Below are positions 1 to 12,300 of a stretch of DNA of 64,000 nucleotides, in pieces. The stretch spans positions 558,397,136 through 558,461,135 of the forward strand of contig NC_081413.1 of the NCBI RefSeq assembly GCF_030272615.1, given 5' to 3'. The notes under the pieces are model-generated. The model was not told the DNA's origin, made no database searches, and was given only the letters and a program-made list of their open reading frames with translations. The DNA comes from Cryptomeria japonica (Eukaryota > Streptophyta > Pinopsida > Cupressales > Cupressaceae). The position numbers and the translations under genes were made by a program. Position 1 is the first letter of the stretch, and each line of letters begins with the position of its first letter.

Positions 1-1230
1 GTTGTGTCTGAGACCATCAACCCAGTACACATTGTCAGCACTACTCTTTCCATTCAAAGAGATGGACCCTCTGCCTTTGACCATGCATGGTGCATCAATG
101 CCAAAGCAAACCACACCACCATCATACTCCTCTAAGGATAGAAACTTGCTTCAGTCACCAGTCATATGGTGAGAACAACCACTATCAATGATCCACTCAT
201 TGGAATCATCAAACTGGGAGACAAGAGCCTTCTTGTCTACCACATCTTCCTTTACAACAACAAACACAATGTCTTCATTCTCTTCATCTTCTGATTCCTC
301 ATCTATGACACCTTCATCAACTGCCACAAAATAATTTCTCCAGTTTCCTCCTTTGAATTTCTTGAACCTTTCCGGTTTATCCTTGTTGTCACTATTAGGA
401 TAGTTCATAGCAATATGTCCTATCCAGTTATAGGAGAAACATTTCAAAGGGAGCTTACCTTTGTATTTACCAGTTTCTTTTGAAAATTTCCTGGCAAGAA
501 GAGCTTCAAATTCCATCAGAAACTTTTCATCATTCATTTCTCTATTCTGATTAGGTTCCCCACTAGTGCTAGCCTCTTTTCCTTTTCTGGATGACATAGC
601 AGAGGCTCTAAATGTTGATTCTATCTTTTGAACATTGCCATCAAAACTATTTAGCTCATAGGCTGTCAACTTGGCTATGATGGGGTCCAAGGACACCTTA
701 GACTTGTCTATTGATCTCAGCTCCTGAATAGCAGTGACCCTTATTGCATAGACTGGCAACAGGGATCTCAGGACTTTACTTACCACAGTGGAATCTTCTA
801 TTTTGCCACCTGCACTCTTTGTTTCTCCAACAACTATTTTGATTCTTATTCCATACTACTGAATGGTCTCTCCTTAAACCATCCGCATGTCTTCAAACTT
901 CCCTCTCAGACTTTCTTCCTTAGCCTATTTTACATGCTCATCACCATCATATTATTTTCAAGAGAATCCCACACCTCTTTGGGATTTGCCTTGTCCTGAA
1001 CATCAATAAATTCAATGTCAGATAGACTACTGATGAGGGCTTCCATGACTTGCCCATTTTCTTGTATCTCTCTCTTTTGGTCATTGGTGAGAGTACCGGT
1101 AGGAACAACATATACATTTTCAACATAACTCCAGTGTGGAACACCCATGCTTTTGATGAATATCTTCATCTTGTCTTTCCATATACCGAAGTTTTCCCTA
1201 TTAAACTTTGGACCTTCCCTCTTCATCATT
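1..1230 (-). pseudogene. Ty1-copia Gag and protease start, partial, broken
   Basis: This is the 5' coding part of a copia retrotransposon read on the minus strand and running off the left edge. The Gag N-terminus (930-1229) has the typical start with FNRENFGIWKDKM, followed by the Gag helical region. The second part (151-786) holds a degenerate zinc knuckle, where KCFSYNWIGH lacks the second Cys and a later Cys is Tyr. An acidic linker leads to the protease motif WIIDSGCSHHMTGD near 151-200. Below 151 the frame continues into recognisable copia protease/pre-integrase sequence after a stop. Gag is split by frameshifts between 786 and 930. It lies directly downstream of the PBS at 1286-1297, as expected for an internal region. 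The family is clear; the element cannot be functional as read. Confidence 0.85.
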
Positions 1231-1285
1231 TGACTAGGATCTTTTCCTCAAGCGGTTAAGCTTACAACACAGATGACCTAGAGGT

Positions 1286-1297
1286 GCTCTGATACCA
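1286..1297 (-). promoter_or_regulatory. Copia primer-binding site (initiator tRNA-Met type)
   Basis: On the minus strand this reads TGGTATCAGAGC, complementary to the 3' end of initiator tRNA-Met, the usual primer for plant Ty1-copia reverse transcription. It starts a few bases after the LTR edge at 1300, which fixes the orientation and LTR boundary of the element to its left. Confidence 0.9.
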
Positions 1298-1299
1298 AT

Positions 1300-2889
1300 T
1301 GATAACTCAATGATGAACCATGAGTACCAAACCGGTACTAAGAGGGGGGGCGGGGGTGAATCAATACAAACACAAATGCAGTCCAAAACCGGTTTGACAG
1401 CAAATAGCCCAAATAACTAACAAACAGGGATATCGGTAAAATGAAGTGCAACCGGTAACATCTAGTTTAGCTCAATCAGTCATGAACCGGTCACTCAATA
1501 AGCTTCCCTCTTAGCTCAATACTACAGTATCATTATACTTTCATGCATAAATAGGTAAACTTAATCATCAGATCTTCACAACAGTGAGTTCAATATGTTT
1601 TATAGACAGGCATAAAACATAGAACCTTCATATGCTTAACAGGTAAAACAAAGCATCAGACATAACACACATATTTTTCATGTGGAAACCCAACTGGGAA
1701 AAACCACGATGGGGATGAATACCCACAAGCTGCTTTTTAAACTCTTTAGAAGTCCGCTTTGTTAGGAGCCTTGTGCGGTTAAGGACATTACAATAGGTTC
1801 TGGTAGGAACCGATCCTATTAGGGATCACCCAGTTAAGGGATACCCGGTTAAGGGTTAAACCTGGTAGGGTCACCTTGTTAGAGGATTTCAAGAACTCAA
1901 TAGCTGAAAGGATCTCCTAAGCTCTATAGCTTCTTAGAACTCATTAGCCTCGAGTTACCTGGTTAAGGGATTTGAATCAAGCTGGTTAAGACCACCCGGT
2001 TTAAGGGATTTTGAATCAAGCTAGTTAAGGCTACCTTGTTAGGGGATTTTACAACTGTTGAAGTGGTTAGAGATCAACAAGAATTACAATGATCTATTAA
2101 CAACACTCAATGCTAATGCAGATCTGTTTAGGCTCCTCTTTACCTTTTGCACATTCACTTTGCAGGTATCACTTCTCTCTTTTGGTCTGGAAAGAATTAC
2201 GTATCACTTCTCTTGGATACACACTCACAAATTTTGCCAACAACCTCAGAAAGAAACACAACATCGACCTTATAGGAAACATACGGGTCGGTAGCAAAAA
2301 CCCTAAACCCTAAACCTGTTAGGTTAAGCAATTCAAACGGTTCGATCCTGACCGTTGAATCATACTATATTAAATGCAACAATCTTGAATCAATCTCAAG
2401 ACATTCTACATCGTCCATTATCCACTGATTTCATGGCGGCTGATAACCCATCACGCGTTATCACCGTTTGACAGACTTTGCACATTCTCGAGGTAGACAG
2501 GAATAGTCTTCTTCATGCAAGATCCTTCACGCGCACAGAGCTTACATGGCAGCACGATCTGTCCTCCATCATACTGCTAACTCATCACACAAAGATCACC
2601 GATTGAGTCACATAGACTTGAGGTACTCCAACTAAAAATCCTGAAGTGGAAGCTACCTACCAACCGGTAATCATACAATGCTTCCATGTGTTGGTTCCCA
2701 TAACTACATGCCGATTCACCTTGAACAAATATGCCGCTTCACTTTGGCATATAAACTAGTTCATACATATGCCGGTTCCTCTCTCTCTTCTCCTCTCACA
2801 TGTGCCAGTTCAGACCATGTCTCATATTTACATCAATGACAATCATATAATATCATTCTATCTTCATGCTGGTTCACATAATGCCAACA
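1300..2889 (-). repeat. Copia 5' LTR, minus orientation
   Basis: The segment runs on the minus strand from TGTTGGCATT (2889) to a TTATCA end (1300) directly abutting the PBS, giving an LTR of about 1.59 kb. Inside are a run of AACCGGT-rich sequence, a cluster of repeated GGTTAAGGG-like words (1760-2045) and the AAACCCAACTGGG/AAAAACCACG block (1685-1712) also present in two other LTRs here. The partner LTR would lie left of the window. The right edge is inferred from the copia TGTTGGCA start and is less certain than the left edge. Confidence 0.7.
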
Positions 2890-3326
2890 TGCTAAGTAAT
2901 AACACAAACTGTATGAAGGAAATGGCCCGACCTGTACCATCAGATTTGAGAGAATTAGAAATTCATGCTATTGTGTTTAATGCATTTATCACAATTTTGG
3001 ATAAACTGAAGAGTGGGTGGGATACTTACCTGAGATTTTTGAAGACTACTTATGCTAACATCTTCAAGTATTTGTAAAATATTTGTCATCTGTATATCAA
3101 TTTTAGACAACACCCCATCTTTGGCATTGTTGTCAAAGGGGGAGAGATGAGGTGAAAAATGTATAGACTAATTGTGTATAGAATGTATAGTTTGGTGATG
3201 CAGATTTTTGGATTGTTGATCTAAGGGGGAGCCTTAGAATTCTTTTATTCTTTCATCAAGTGTACAAGTTTCAACACTTATTCATTTTTCACAAGTGTTG
3301 CCATCAATGCCAAAGGGGGAGATTGT
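2890..3326 (+). mobile_element. 3' internal end of a second copia element, with PPT
   Basis: The only hard evidence is the purine-rich tract CAAAGGGGGAGATTG at 3312-3326, directly before an LTR beginning TGTTGGCAA. Two earlier look-alike tracts occur at 3136-3148 and 3220-3231. The sequence between 2890 and 3130 has no recognisable coding content. Its position suggests that the minus-strand copia at 1-2889 landed in or beside this older plus-strand element. Confidence 0.55.
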
Positions 3327-4290
3327 TGGCAATTGACACTCATCCAGTGATTTCAGGTGACTTCTGGTAGTTGCTTATTTGTTTAGGGTTTTCATTGATG
3401 GCAAATCTTCTTGATGATTTGATTCGGCAGTTGTGATTCATCTTATCCAAAAGATGGAGTTAACTGGTAAAATAGGGTATTTCTGCAATGTTTTGATCCA
3501 GAATGATTTTTGATGATTGTGATGTTTTTGGCGATTGTTTTTATGATCTCGGTGATTGAGAAGACCCTTAGGAAGCATGTGATTATAATATTTTGGTCTG
3601 GTGCTATGTTTTGTTCGAGATTGAAGCCAACTTGGAGCTACACATTACACTTCTTGAAGCCGACTTGAAGGAGATTGCTTTTGTGTTAAGACCAGATATA
3701 TAAGATTGATTTGGTGATTGATTTTTGGTGTGTTAGTGGTGTGGTGATCCGTTTTGGTGTGATTGAGAACAGTTTCACATGCGTACTTTTCTTTTAGACA
3801 ATCAGTAGCTGACTCAGATAGAAACAGAGTATTCAGCAGAGCAAAGATAGGCAAAGATTCAATGTTTAACCAAAACTTATTCTTGCATATTCATATGCTG
3901 ATTGAGAGTTCATTTCATTGTATTTTCTTATTTTAATCAAATTGTGAGTCAGTGAGATTTCCCTGAAGGTTGTAGCCTTCTGAGAAACAATATTTGAGTA
4001 GTGAGCTCTAGGTAGTGAGCCTAAATGCAAGTGCATTCCCCATCTATGTAATATTTATGTACTCTGGCCATAGTATATGAATATTGTGGGTTCCAGCCCC
4101 ATCGTGGTTTTTCCCTTTCCGTGTTTCCACATAATTTTTTTGTTGTTATAAATTTGTGTACTCTTTGTTGCATGTTTATGTTCTTTTATGTTATGCATTT
4201 CTAACCAGTGGATAAATAATAAGTTTGAGGATTTGATTTCCGGTAGATCACTAATTCACCCCCTCGTCTCAATGATCTCTGATTCTAACA
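3327..4290 (+). repeat. Copia 3' LTR, plus orientation
   Basis: It starts TGTTGGCAATTGACAC right after a polypurine tract. It contains the conserved CATCGTGGTTTTTCCC ... GTTTCCACAT block (4098-4132), is followed by TTCACCCCCTC, and ends about ATTCTAACA at 4290. The length of about 960 bp is usual for copia. The 3' edge is inferred from the CA terminus and is approximate. Confidence 0.65.
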
Positions 4291-4898
4291 AGATCATGAA
4301 TGAAATGCATGATATCATATTCTCTGCAAGTGTTTTGATGACTAAGATAGGCTCTAGAAGAAGAAGGAGGATCTTGAGTGATGGAAACACCAATATTTTG
4401 ATTTTCCCCCCTTGCACAAGGGTATGTGTATTAGATAAGATGGGGCCATGTTTCTCTTGAATGATTTCTCTCCATTAGAGAGATCATTGATAGGATAATT
4501 AGCTCTTTCTTCATTCACATTAGACACCCTAAGAGAGGTACAAGTATTGGGTTTTCTATTAACATCTATAGGATTAAGATCTACAAAATATTTGAGGTGA
4601 TCTATATATGAAATGCACTTTCCTAAAAACATCACCATAGAACAACATGCTCTAAAAATGAAAGATTTGAGATCAAATTGATTGAAAGGAAGAAATTTCA
4701 AAAGTCTAAAAATCCAATATGTCAAAGTGTTATGAATGAAAAGTAGCATTGTGAAATGAAAGAAGCCATTATCCAACACATGATTTTTGTAAATATAAGT
4801 GAAAATCAAGGTAATAATATGTGAAATAGCAAATAAATCAGATTTATTAAGTGCCATAATGAATGTTGAAGCAATCCGAAATCAATTTGACCAAAAAA
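4291..4898. other. No gene seen
   Basis: AT-rich sequence with only short open frames that show no recognisable motif on either strand. Nothing further can be supported. Confidence 0.5.
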
Positions 4899-5520
4899 AA
4901 TTAGGATTTTTATAATTTAAACCTCTAAATTTATATAATTTGATAAAAATGAGATCTATGAACTTGAATCTAAATTTTGAATTTGGAAATTTGCATTTTA
5001 AAATTTAATAATGCAAATTTTTTTGTAAAAATGATTGTTTAATTAATTAAGCAAATAGAGATAAATGTTGTCCACTAATGAATTAATGAATTTAAATTTA
5101 AAAATTAGGGTTTTGTGAAAATAAGCCCTTGAATTTTAAAATTTATTTGAAATTAGATCTAAGAGTGAAATTTTGAATTTGAATTCGAGTAAGATCTGAA
5201 ATAATTAATTCAAAAATTAGACAACCCACAAGCTCAATTTTAAATTTTAAAATAAGGGTTTTTGAAATTAACCTCTTAATTTTTAAAATTTGATTGGAAA
5301 TTAAACTCGTAAGTGAAAATTTGAATTGTGAAATGCAAATATTCAGATCTGAAATAAATAATCCAAATTAAGCAATTCACAATCTCAATTTTAAAAATTA
5401 AAAATTAGGGTTTTATTCAATTTAACATTTAAATTTTTAAAATTCACTTCGAAATCAAACTTGTAAATTACAATTTGAATTTTAAATTGCATAAATACTC
5501 ATATCTGAGAACATAGGTTA
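4899..5520 (+). repeat. Diverged ~150-bp tandem array
   Basis: An AT-rich block repeats the same order of words: TTAGGGTTTT, then a run of AATTTTAAAATTT, then GAAATTAAACTCGTAAGTGAAA, then AGATCTGAAATAA, then CACAAGCTCAATTTTAAA. Units begin near 4901, 5105, 5254 and 5405, so spacings are about 204, 149 and 151 bp. Copies are strongly diverged, which makes this an old array. Confidence 0.65.
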
Positions 5521-6714
5521 GAATTGAAGGTGTAAGGAGTCGACTTCACCAAAATGTGATGCGTGGAAAATTAGGGTTTCCACCATGAGAGGAATGAAAA
5601 CCATTAATTTACCATTACATTCAAAAGAGGGGAAAATCCAATAGATTTAGTCACAAAACAGTAATGATAAGGACTAAAAATATGGATTGGATTGAAGGGA
5701 TGAGTTGATTTGCCCTCTTTTGTGAGTTGAAAAGCTGAACTTAGGGAAAAATTATGAAAATGAAGGTAAAAATTCGGAAATAGTGATCTATAGTCATCAA
5801 ATTGAGGCATGAACCTGGATTTGAGCAATATATGTAAATTCGAACCCGATCCTCGAAAAAGATCCAAAAATGTCAGGACTGGAGCGCCTGTCACTTTGGT
5901 CCTCCTAACTTTTCACACACCAAAACGGGTTGTTTCGTCTCTGCAAATAATGCCTTCTCTAAAGATCACAAATCCACACCTATTTCCCACACACATAAAG
6001 AAAGGGGAAAAGGTTGGGAATAGGGGCTTGCCTAAGTCAAACCCCAATTTAGGAATTAACCTTGATTGAAATATTGCAAATACTGTAATAAATAATGGAA
6101 AGATATACCTCAGATCTGCAATGACTGATAATGATGCTTTGCTTCTTGAATGTAATCACATATGTTGTATGGAAGGACATGAACATGATAAACCCTAATT
6201 ACACACACATGCTTGGAAATGAATGATGTAATTATGCTCCATAATTGAGGAATGAAGAATGCAACCTTGAAGAACTCTAGAAATGCCTAATGATGAATGC
6301 TTCAATGCGTGAATGATTGATGATTATAGTTTCATATGTCTCTTATGATCTCTGTATATGAAATGAGAGGGGAAAACCTCCTTATATACTTTCCCATAAA
6401 AAATGTATTAATTTTTTGACATAGGCCGACACGGAGAGAGATTTCCTACTTAATTTTGAAGATGCAAGAGGGAACTAAGATAAGGTCCAATTAAGGGGGA
6501 CCAGAGCATGACACCTTGGTCCCAATGATGTGCTTTGGTCCTACCCTATTTGGGGGCCAAGATAAGGGGCCATGCAGTGAATAAAGTGAATACACGACCA
6601 AATTTGGATGGTGAAGGCATGATCAGGCCTTAATTAGGCATTGGGGGACACACACTAGGGTACGAGCCCAAAATGTGAACTAAATTGTAAGGGAGTACAA
6701 TTTAGGACGCTACA
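5521..6714 (+). repeat. LTR-like segment ending in a hairpin
   Basis: This noncoding stretch ends in TAAATTGT (6681-6688), a loop, ACAATTTA (6697-6704) and then GACGCTACA. The same hairpin-plus-GCTACA end, preceded by the same AACTAAGGGGGA(C/T)CAG... block, recurs at 14,560-14,794, so both are ends of one repeat family. A TATATA stretch near 6392 and the CA terminus make an LTR 3' end in plus orientation the best reading. The left boundary is unknown, and the tandem array before it may belong to the same long LTR. Confidence 0.5.
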
Positions 6715-7279
6715 GTGTCTTCACTGGGTGCCTCTACTGCTCTCTCTCTCACAATCCTCAACATGCCCAAACCTTTCTTGTAGTGTAGCAATATATGCAC
6801 CACACTCCTGCACTCAAACTCTGATTATCTCCATGGTTCCCTATAGGGGAATGAGATCAATGACTTGAATAGAGCACATACAAATTAAAATGGGCTCACT
6901 ACTAATTTTAATTACATTTTAAAATGTAATTCTTTAAGCACACAAATATATTTAAACCATAAAAATGATTTAAATAGTTTCACCACATATCATTGATATG
7001 TCAAACATTACAATTTCAGACTTTGTACATCATTTAAAGTTATTTTGTGTTTTGACAAGGCATACTTAAATTACCATTTGAGAATCTTAACACAATAATT
7101 TAAAGTAAAATAATTTAAATAATAAGAATTTTAGAATCAAAATGCCCTTATAACACCATGATGCATGTTAGGTCTCTCTGTGTGGGCCAAGCTAGAAATT
7201 TTGATGTAGGAGCATTTGGTGGTGTAAGGGAATCCTACATCACCCAAAAATATTTCTTTTTTAGTTATTTTTATTTTAA
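6715..7279. other. Intergenic; palindrome and small inverted repeat
   Basis: No coding sequence was found. It holds a perfect 22-bp palindrome (half AATTACATTTT) at 6910-6931, and at 7202-7242 a 10-bp inverted repeat, TGATGTAGGA ... TCCTACATCA, around a 21-bp centre. The arm TGATGTAGGA equals the start of the gypsy LTR at 39,933. Confidence 0.6.
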
Positions 7280-8071
7280 TCTTTTTGCAGTTTTGGATAC
7301 CCATTTGGACGAATAAGAGATTCGAGCTCTCAACTTTAACAAGCTACTTTTTCTAGTTAACTGCCAAAAATAGAAGGTTTTTATTTAAAGGCAAATGGAG
7401 CCCAAATTTTGTAGGAAGCTTAAGGAAGGAAAAATAAGAACTTTCCAAAAGAATTAGATTAAAATCATTTACAGTTTGAAATTTATTCAAGTTTCAGTTT
7501 CTCGAAAAACTAGAAAAAAATCTTTCGAGTCGGTTTTGAGGCATTAAATGGTCTTGAAAATGGTGGGCATCCACAGAGCTGATTCTTAGCATATTCTTCA
7601 CTCAGAGAGATTTCTAACAGTTCAAACAACGTGTCAATCCAATTCTCGGATCAAAAGTTATGGCTACTAGAAGTTGGACAATTTTTCAGAATGTTTCAAT
7701 TTTCGAATCTGGCTATATTTTCATATTTTCAATTTCATGTTTTGGAATTTGTCCACTAATTGGTAATTTATAAATTATAATTTCAGTTCCAAAATGGTGG
7801 AAGACTATGTAGGACACATGGAAGGAAACTTGTGAGTTAGTTTTTGGGATGTGAGTTTTTGGAGTTGTGTTTTTGATCGTTTAGTTTTGGGTTGGGAAGT
7901 AGCATTGTAAGGGTTTTCCAGAAAAATTTGTAAGTTGTTGTATTGCAGCCTGTGAGGATTGATTCCTCTTATATGTAATTGCATGTATTGAATATAATTT
8001 TCAGCTAATAAAATATAGATTTTTGCTCTCTTTTGTTGTGTTTTTCTATTCTTCGGGTTGTGCCCTCATCA
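7280..8071 (+). repeat. Ty3-gypsy 5' LTR (element G1)
   Basis: It is homologous over its length to 12,666-13,476; both share GTTTTGGATACCCATTTG near the start and CTTCGGGTT(G/T)TGCCCTCATCA at the end. A run of TATATGTAATTGCATG and AATAAAATATAG near 7970-8020 may hold transcription start and polyadenylation signals. It is followed two bases later by a PBS-like TGGTAACAAAG (a mutated TGGTATCAGAG). The start is set by alignment to the second LTR and may be off by a few tens of bases. Confidence 0.8.
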
Positions 8072-8167
8072 AGTGGTAACAAAGCGGGTTGTTACTAAGT
8101 GTGTGAACAGATCGTCAAATGTGAGGCAATTTGCACCAGGACTTGTGATTGTGGGCTCGTGCTCAAG

Positions 8168-9230
8168 ATGCCTCCAAGAGTGATGCATGGTAGCAGAAAT
8201 GTTGGTGGTAGGAATGCTTTGGAAAATGAGAGTTTGAGAGCCCTCCATAGAAAAATTGATGCGTTGCAAGAAGAGCTGAGAAGAGAGTTTAATATGAGAA
8301 GAGGAGAAAGTGATGACGAAAGAGAGATTAAATATACATCTTCAAGTGAATCGGAAGAAGCAATAGATCAAGGTCAGGCTCGATTGTTGAGGGCCATTTT
8401 CCAGATTGGGAAGAGACACAAAATTGAAGTCTCTAATTATTTTGGAAATCCGAACCCAAAAGAGTTGATTGACTAGATCAATGAACTGGAGGAATATTTT
8501 GAATATGAGGAGATAGAAGACCCAGATTGGGTTAAGTTTGCAAAAACAAAGTTGAAAGGTCATGCAAATATTTGGTGGAACAAGGTCTAACAAAACAGAA
8601 ATTGGAGAGAAAAGGGTAAGATCACTAGATGGGACCAGATGGTTGATAAGCTGAAGAAACAGTTCATTCCTATGGATTATGAATTGGATTTGCTGAAGAA
8701 AATTCAAGGGTTGAAACAAGGTAACAAGTCTGTGAAGGAGTATACAGAGGAATTTTATAAGATAATTATTATAATAGGCCATGCAGAGGCCAACAAGGAA
8801 AAGGTCACCCGTTATCTGAATGGGTTAAGGCTGAGTATTCAAGAGAAGCTGAGTCTATTTAGAATGGCCAGTATTGAAGAATCATATCAGTTTGCTTTGA
8901 AGGTTGAAGAGAAGTTGAATAAGAGGTTTGAATGTAAGCAAAAAGGGAAAACTTAAGGTGGTAGAGGTGGTGGATGATCTTTTGGAGTAGAAATGATGAT
9001 CAAAAGAAAAATGATGAGGTGGGTACCAACCAAAATCAGAAGGGTAATAATTTCTATCGCCCTCGTGACCAAAATAATGGAGAACAGAGAGGAAGAGGAA
9101 GAGGAATGCCTAGACAAGGAATCAAGAGATGTCGTTTCAGAGGAACTCGTTTCCAATGTGGAGAAGAAGGGCATGAGCCTTTGAATGTCCACAACACCAA
9201 GGGAGGATAGATAGAAGAAATGATGACCAT
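8168..9230 (+). pseudogene. Ty3-gypsy Gag, broken (element G1)
   Basis: The likely start is ATG at 8168 (MPPRVMHGSRN). Read-through gives a coiled N-terminus (LHRKIDALQEELRR), an acidic serine stretch, then the capsid-like retrotransposon Gag domain with INELEEYFEYEEIEDPDWVK, KLKGHANIWW and VKEYTEEFYKI. A basic Gly/Arg-rich tail follows, then a damaged zinc knuckle near 9130-9190 (FQCGEEGHEPLNV lacks the full CCHC). In-frame stops include TAG at 8474 and TAA at 8588. Both sites are sense codons in the second Gag copy at 13.6-14.2 kb, so they are secondary mutations. Gag would form the particle; this copy cannot. Confidence 0.85.
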
Positions 9231-9379
9231 GCATGAGTTGCGCATGTAGACCAAGAAGCTTAGTCTGAATATTTTGATGATACTGAAAGGGGAGAAGCCC
9301 TAGTTATTAGGAGAACCCTAATGAATGAGGAGAAATAACTAGATCAGAGAAAGAGTTTGTTCTACACCATATGTAAATG

Positions 9380-12300
9380 TGAAAACAAGTATTCTGATGT
9401 GATTATTGACAGTGGGAGCACTGATAATATGGTATCCGAAGAGATAGTTATAAAAGAAGGAAAGACATCTGCAGTCATATCTGATAACCTACTTGCGAGA
9501 TGACCACAAAGTTCTAGTTAGTGAGAAGTGCCTGGTAAAATTCAAGATTAGTAGTTACCGTGATGAGGTACTCTGTGACATCATACCCATGGATGCATGT
9601 CACATATTGTTAGGGAGGCCATGGTAGTTCGATAGGCATGTTGTACATGATGGTTGTGCGAATACCTATACCCTAACAAAGGATGGAGTTTTCCATAAGT
9701 TGAAGTCCCTAAAGGAGGTGGAAGAAAAGGTATGTAGTAATGTCAAAATATGTTTTGTTGATGGAAGAGAATTTTTGGAAGGCATGAAACATAAACTTGT
9801 GTGTTTTTCTTTAATTATGAGAGCGAATAAAGAAGATAGTGAAGAGGTGCCTCTAGAAGTTTATGGTTTGTTGAATGAGTTTCAAGATATTATTTCTGAT
9901 AATGTGCCTGAGGGTTTACCACCCATGAGGAAGATCAGTCATCAGATTGACTTGATCCTTGGAGCTAGTTTGCCAAATAAGGCAGCCCACAGAATGACTC
10001 CAACAAAAAATGAAGAGTTGAACCAATAAGTTCAAGAGTTGTTGAGAAAAGGATTGATCTGAGAGAGCTAGAGTCCATGTACGGTACCTACAATACTAGC
10101 ACCAAAGAAGAATGGAGAATGGAGGATGTGTACAAACTCCAAGTCCATAAACATGATAACAATCAAGTACAAATGTCCCCAAATGACCTTATGGATTGCT
10201 TGAATGGAGTGGAGTACTTCACAAAGATTGATATGAAGAGTGGATATCACCAAATTTGGATTAGAGAGGGGGATGAGTGGAAGACTGCCTTCAAAATGAA
10301 AGAATGCTTATATGAGTGGTTAGTCATGCCTTTTGGGCTAACCAATGCATCGAGCACATTCATGCATCTCATGAATGGGGTATTGAAAGAATTTATGGGT
10401 AAGCTTGTTATTGTGTACCTCGATGATATTTTGATTTTTAGTAAGACATTGGAGGAGCATTTGATGCATATTCATAGAGTTTTTGAGAAGCTCAGAGAAC
10501 ATAAATTGTTGATTAATTTGAAGAAGTGTATTTTGTGAAGGAGCTAGTGTACTTGGGGTTTGTTGTGTCACCAGAAGGTCTTAAAATGGACCTAGAAAAA
10601 GTGAAGGCTAATATGGAATGGCCTAGCCCAAGGACTGTTACTGAGGTGAGATCTTTCCATGGTTTGGCTAGTTTTTACAGGAAGTTCATTAGAAACTTTA
10701 GTAGCATTTGTGTAGCCCTGACTGAAACAATGAGAGGGGATAGGAAATAATTCAGGGGGAGTATGGGGGTGGCAAAGAGTTTTGATTTGTTGAAGAAGAA
10801 GGTGACAAAGAAACCTATTTTAGCCCTTCCAGATTTCAATAAGGTGTTTCAGGTGGATTGTGATGCCATCGGTAATGCCATTGGAGTTGTTTTGAGCTAG
10901 GAAGGTAGGCCCATTGCATACTTTAGTGAAAAAATAAATGATGCAAAGAAGAAATATTCTATTTATGATCAAGAATTTTATGCAATAGCTCAATAATTAA
11001 ATAAATGGAGACACTATCTATTGCAGAAGGAATTTGTTTTGTATATTGATCATCAAGCATTGCAGTACCTAAATAGTCAGGGAAAATTGAATCAAAGACA
11101 TTTGAAATGGGTGGAGTTTTTGTAGAGAACACTTTTGTTTTGAAGCACATAAGTGGGAGGTCTAACAAAGATGCAGATGCCTTGAGTAGGAGGCATATTT
11201 TGCTGAAAAAGATGCAGTTTGAGGTGGTTGGGTTCAATGAACTCAATACATTGTATCTTGAGGATATGGATTTTGTAGAGGCTTAGAAAGTTTGCAAGGA
11301 GCCTATTACTCTAAACAAGACAAGGTGGTTGGATTTCATAATCCGGGATGGAATGTTGTTCAAGGGAAGCCATTTGTGCATTCCTAGGACCTCCATGAGG
11401 GAGAATTTGATCAAAGAGAATCAAAAGGGAGGAATGACAAGTCACTTTGGTCGAGATAAGACCATTGCCATCATTAGTGAGCATTATTATTGGCCTCAAT
11501 TATCACAGGATGTAAAGTAATTTGTATAGAGTTGCAGATTATGTCAAAAGGCTAAAGGAGTGAGCTAGAATATAGGGTTATTTTATCCATTACCTGTACC
11601 AGGGAGGCCATGGGAAGATATAAGTATGGATTTTGTTTTTGGTTTACCAAGTACACAGAGAGGGAATGATTCAATTTTTGTGGTAGTTGACAAGTTTTCA
11701 AAGATGGCACATTTCATCGCATGCCAAAAGACCCATGATGTTGTCCACATTGCTAATTTGTTCTTCGGGGAGGTGATAAGACTGCATGGTTTGCCAAAAA
11801 GTATTGTTTCAGATCATGATACCAAATTTATTGGATACTTTTGGAGGGCATTCTCGAAAAAATTGAAGACGGAATTGAAGTTCAGTTCTGCACACCATCC
11901 ACAAACCGATGGGCAGACTGAAGTGGTGAACAAGAGTCTAGGTAACCTACTGAGATGCTTGGTAGGAGACAAACCCAAGGGATGGGATCTGATCTTACCA
12001 CATGCATAATTTGCTTACAACAACTATGTCAATAGGAGCACCGATAGATCACCATTCAAGATTGTGTATGGAGGCAATCCAAGGATCGCTTTAGAATTGA
12101 GGAAGATGGACCAGGGGACTCATACAATTGCCGAAGCTGAAGACTTTGCTGAACACATCAAGAATATACATGAGGAGGTGAAGAAGCACATCAATAAGAC
12201 GAATCAACAATATAAGGCGAAGGTAGATTAGTAAAGGAGGCATAAGGAGTTCTAGGTTGGTGAGGAGGTGATTGTGCATTTGAGGAAGGAAAAGTTTTAG

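Noticed and set aside
2299-2313. Interstitial telomere repeat (CCCTAAA)
   Set aside because: Only about two units, inside an LTR; too short to mean more than chance.
4354-4857. 167-residue minus-strand ORF
   Set aside because: No motif, low-complexity hydrophobic composition from AT-rich DNA, and no homologous frame elsewhere in the window.
6681-6714. Helitron 3' end (hairpin followed by terminal CTRR)
   Set aside because: The hairpin is followed by GCTACA, not CTRR, and no Helitron 5' end or Rep/helicase sequence is present.
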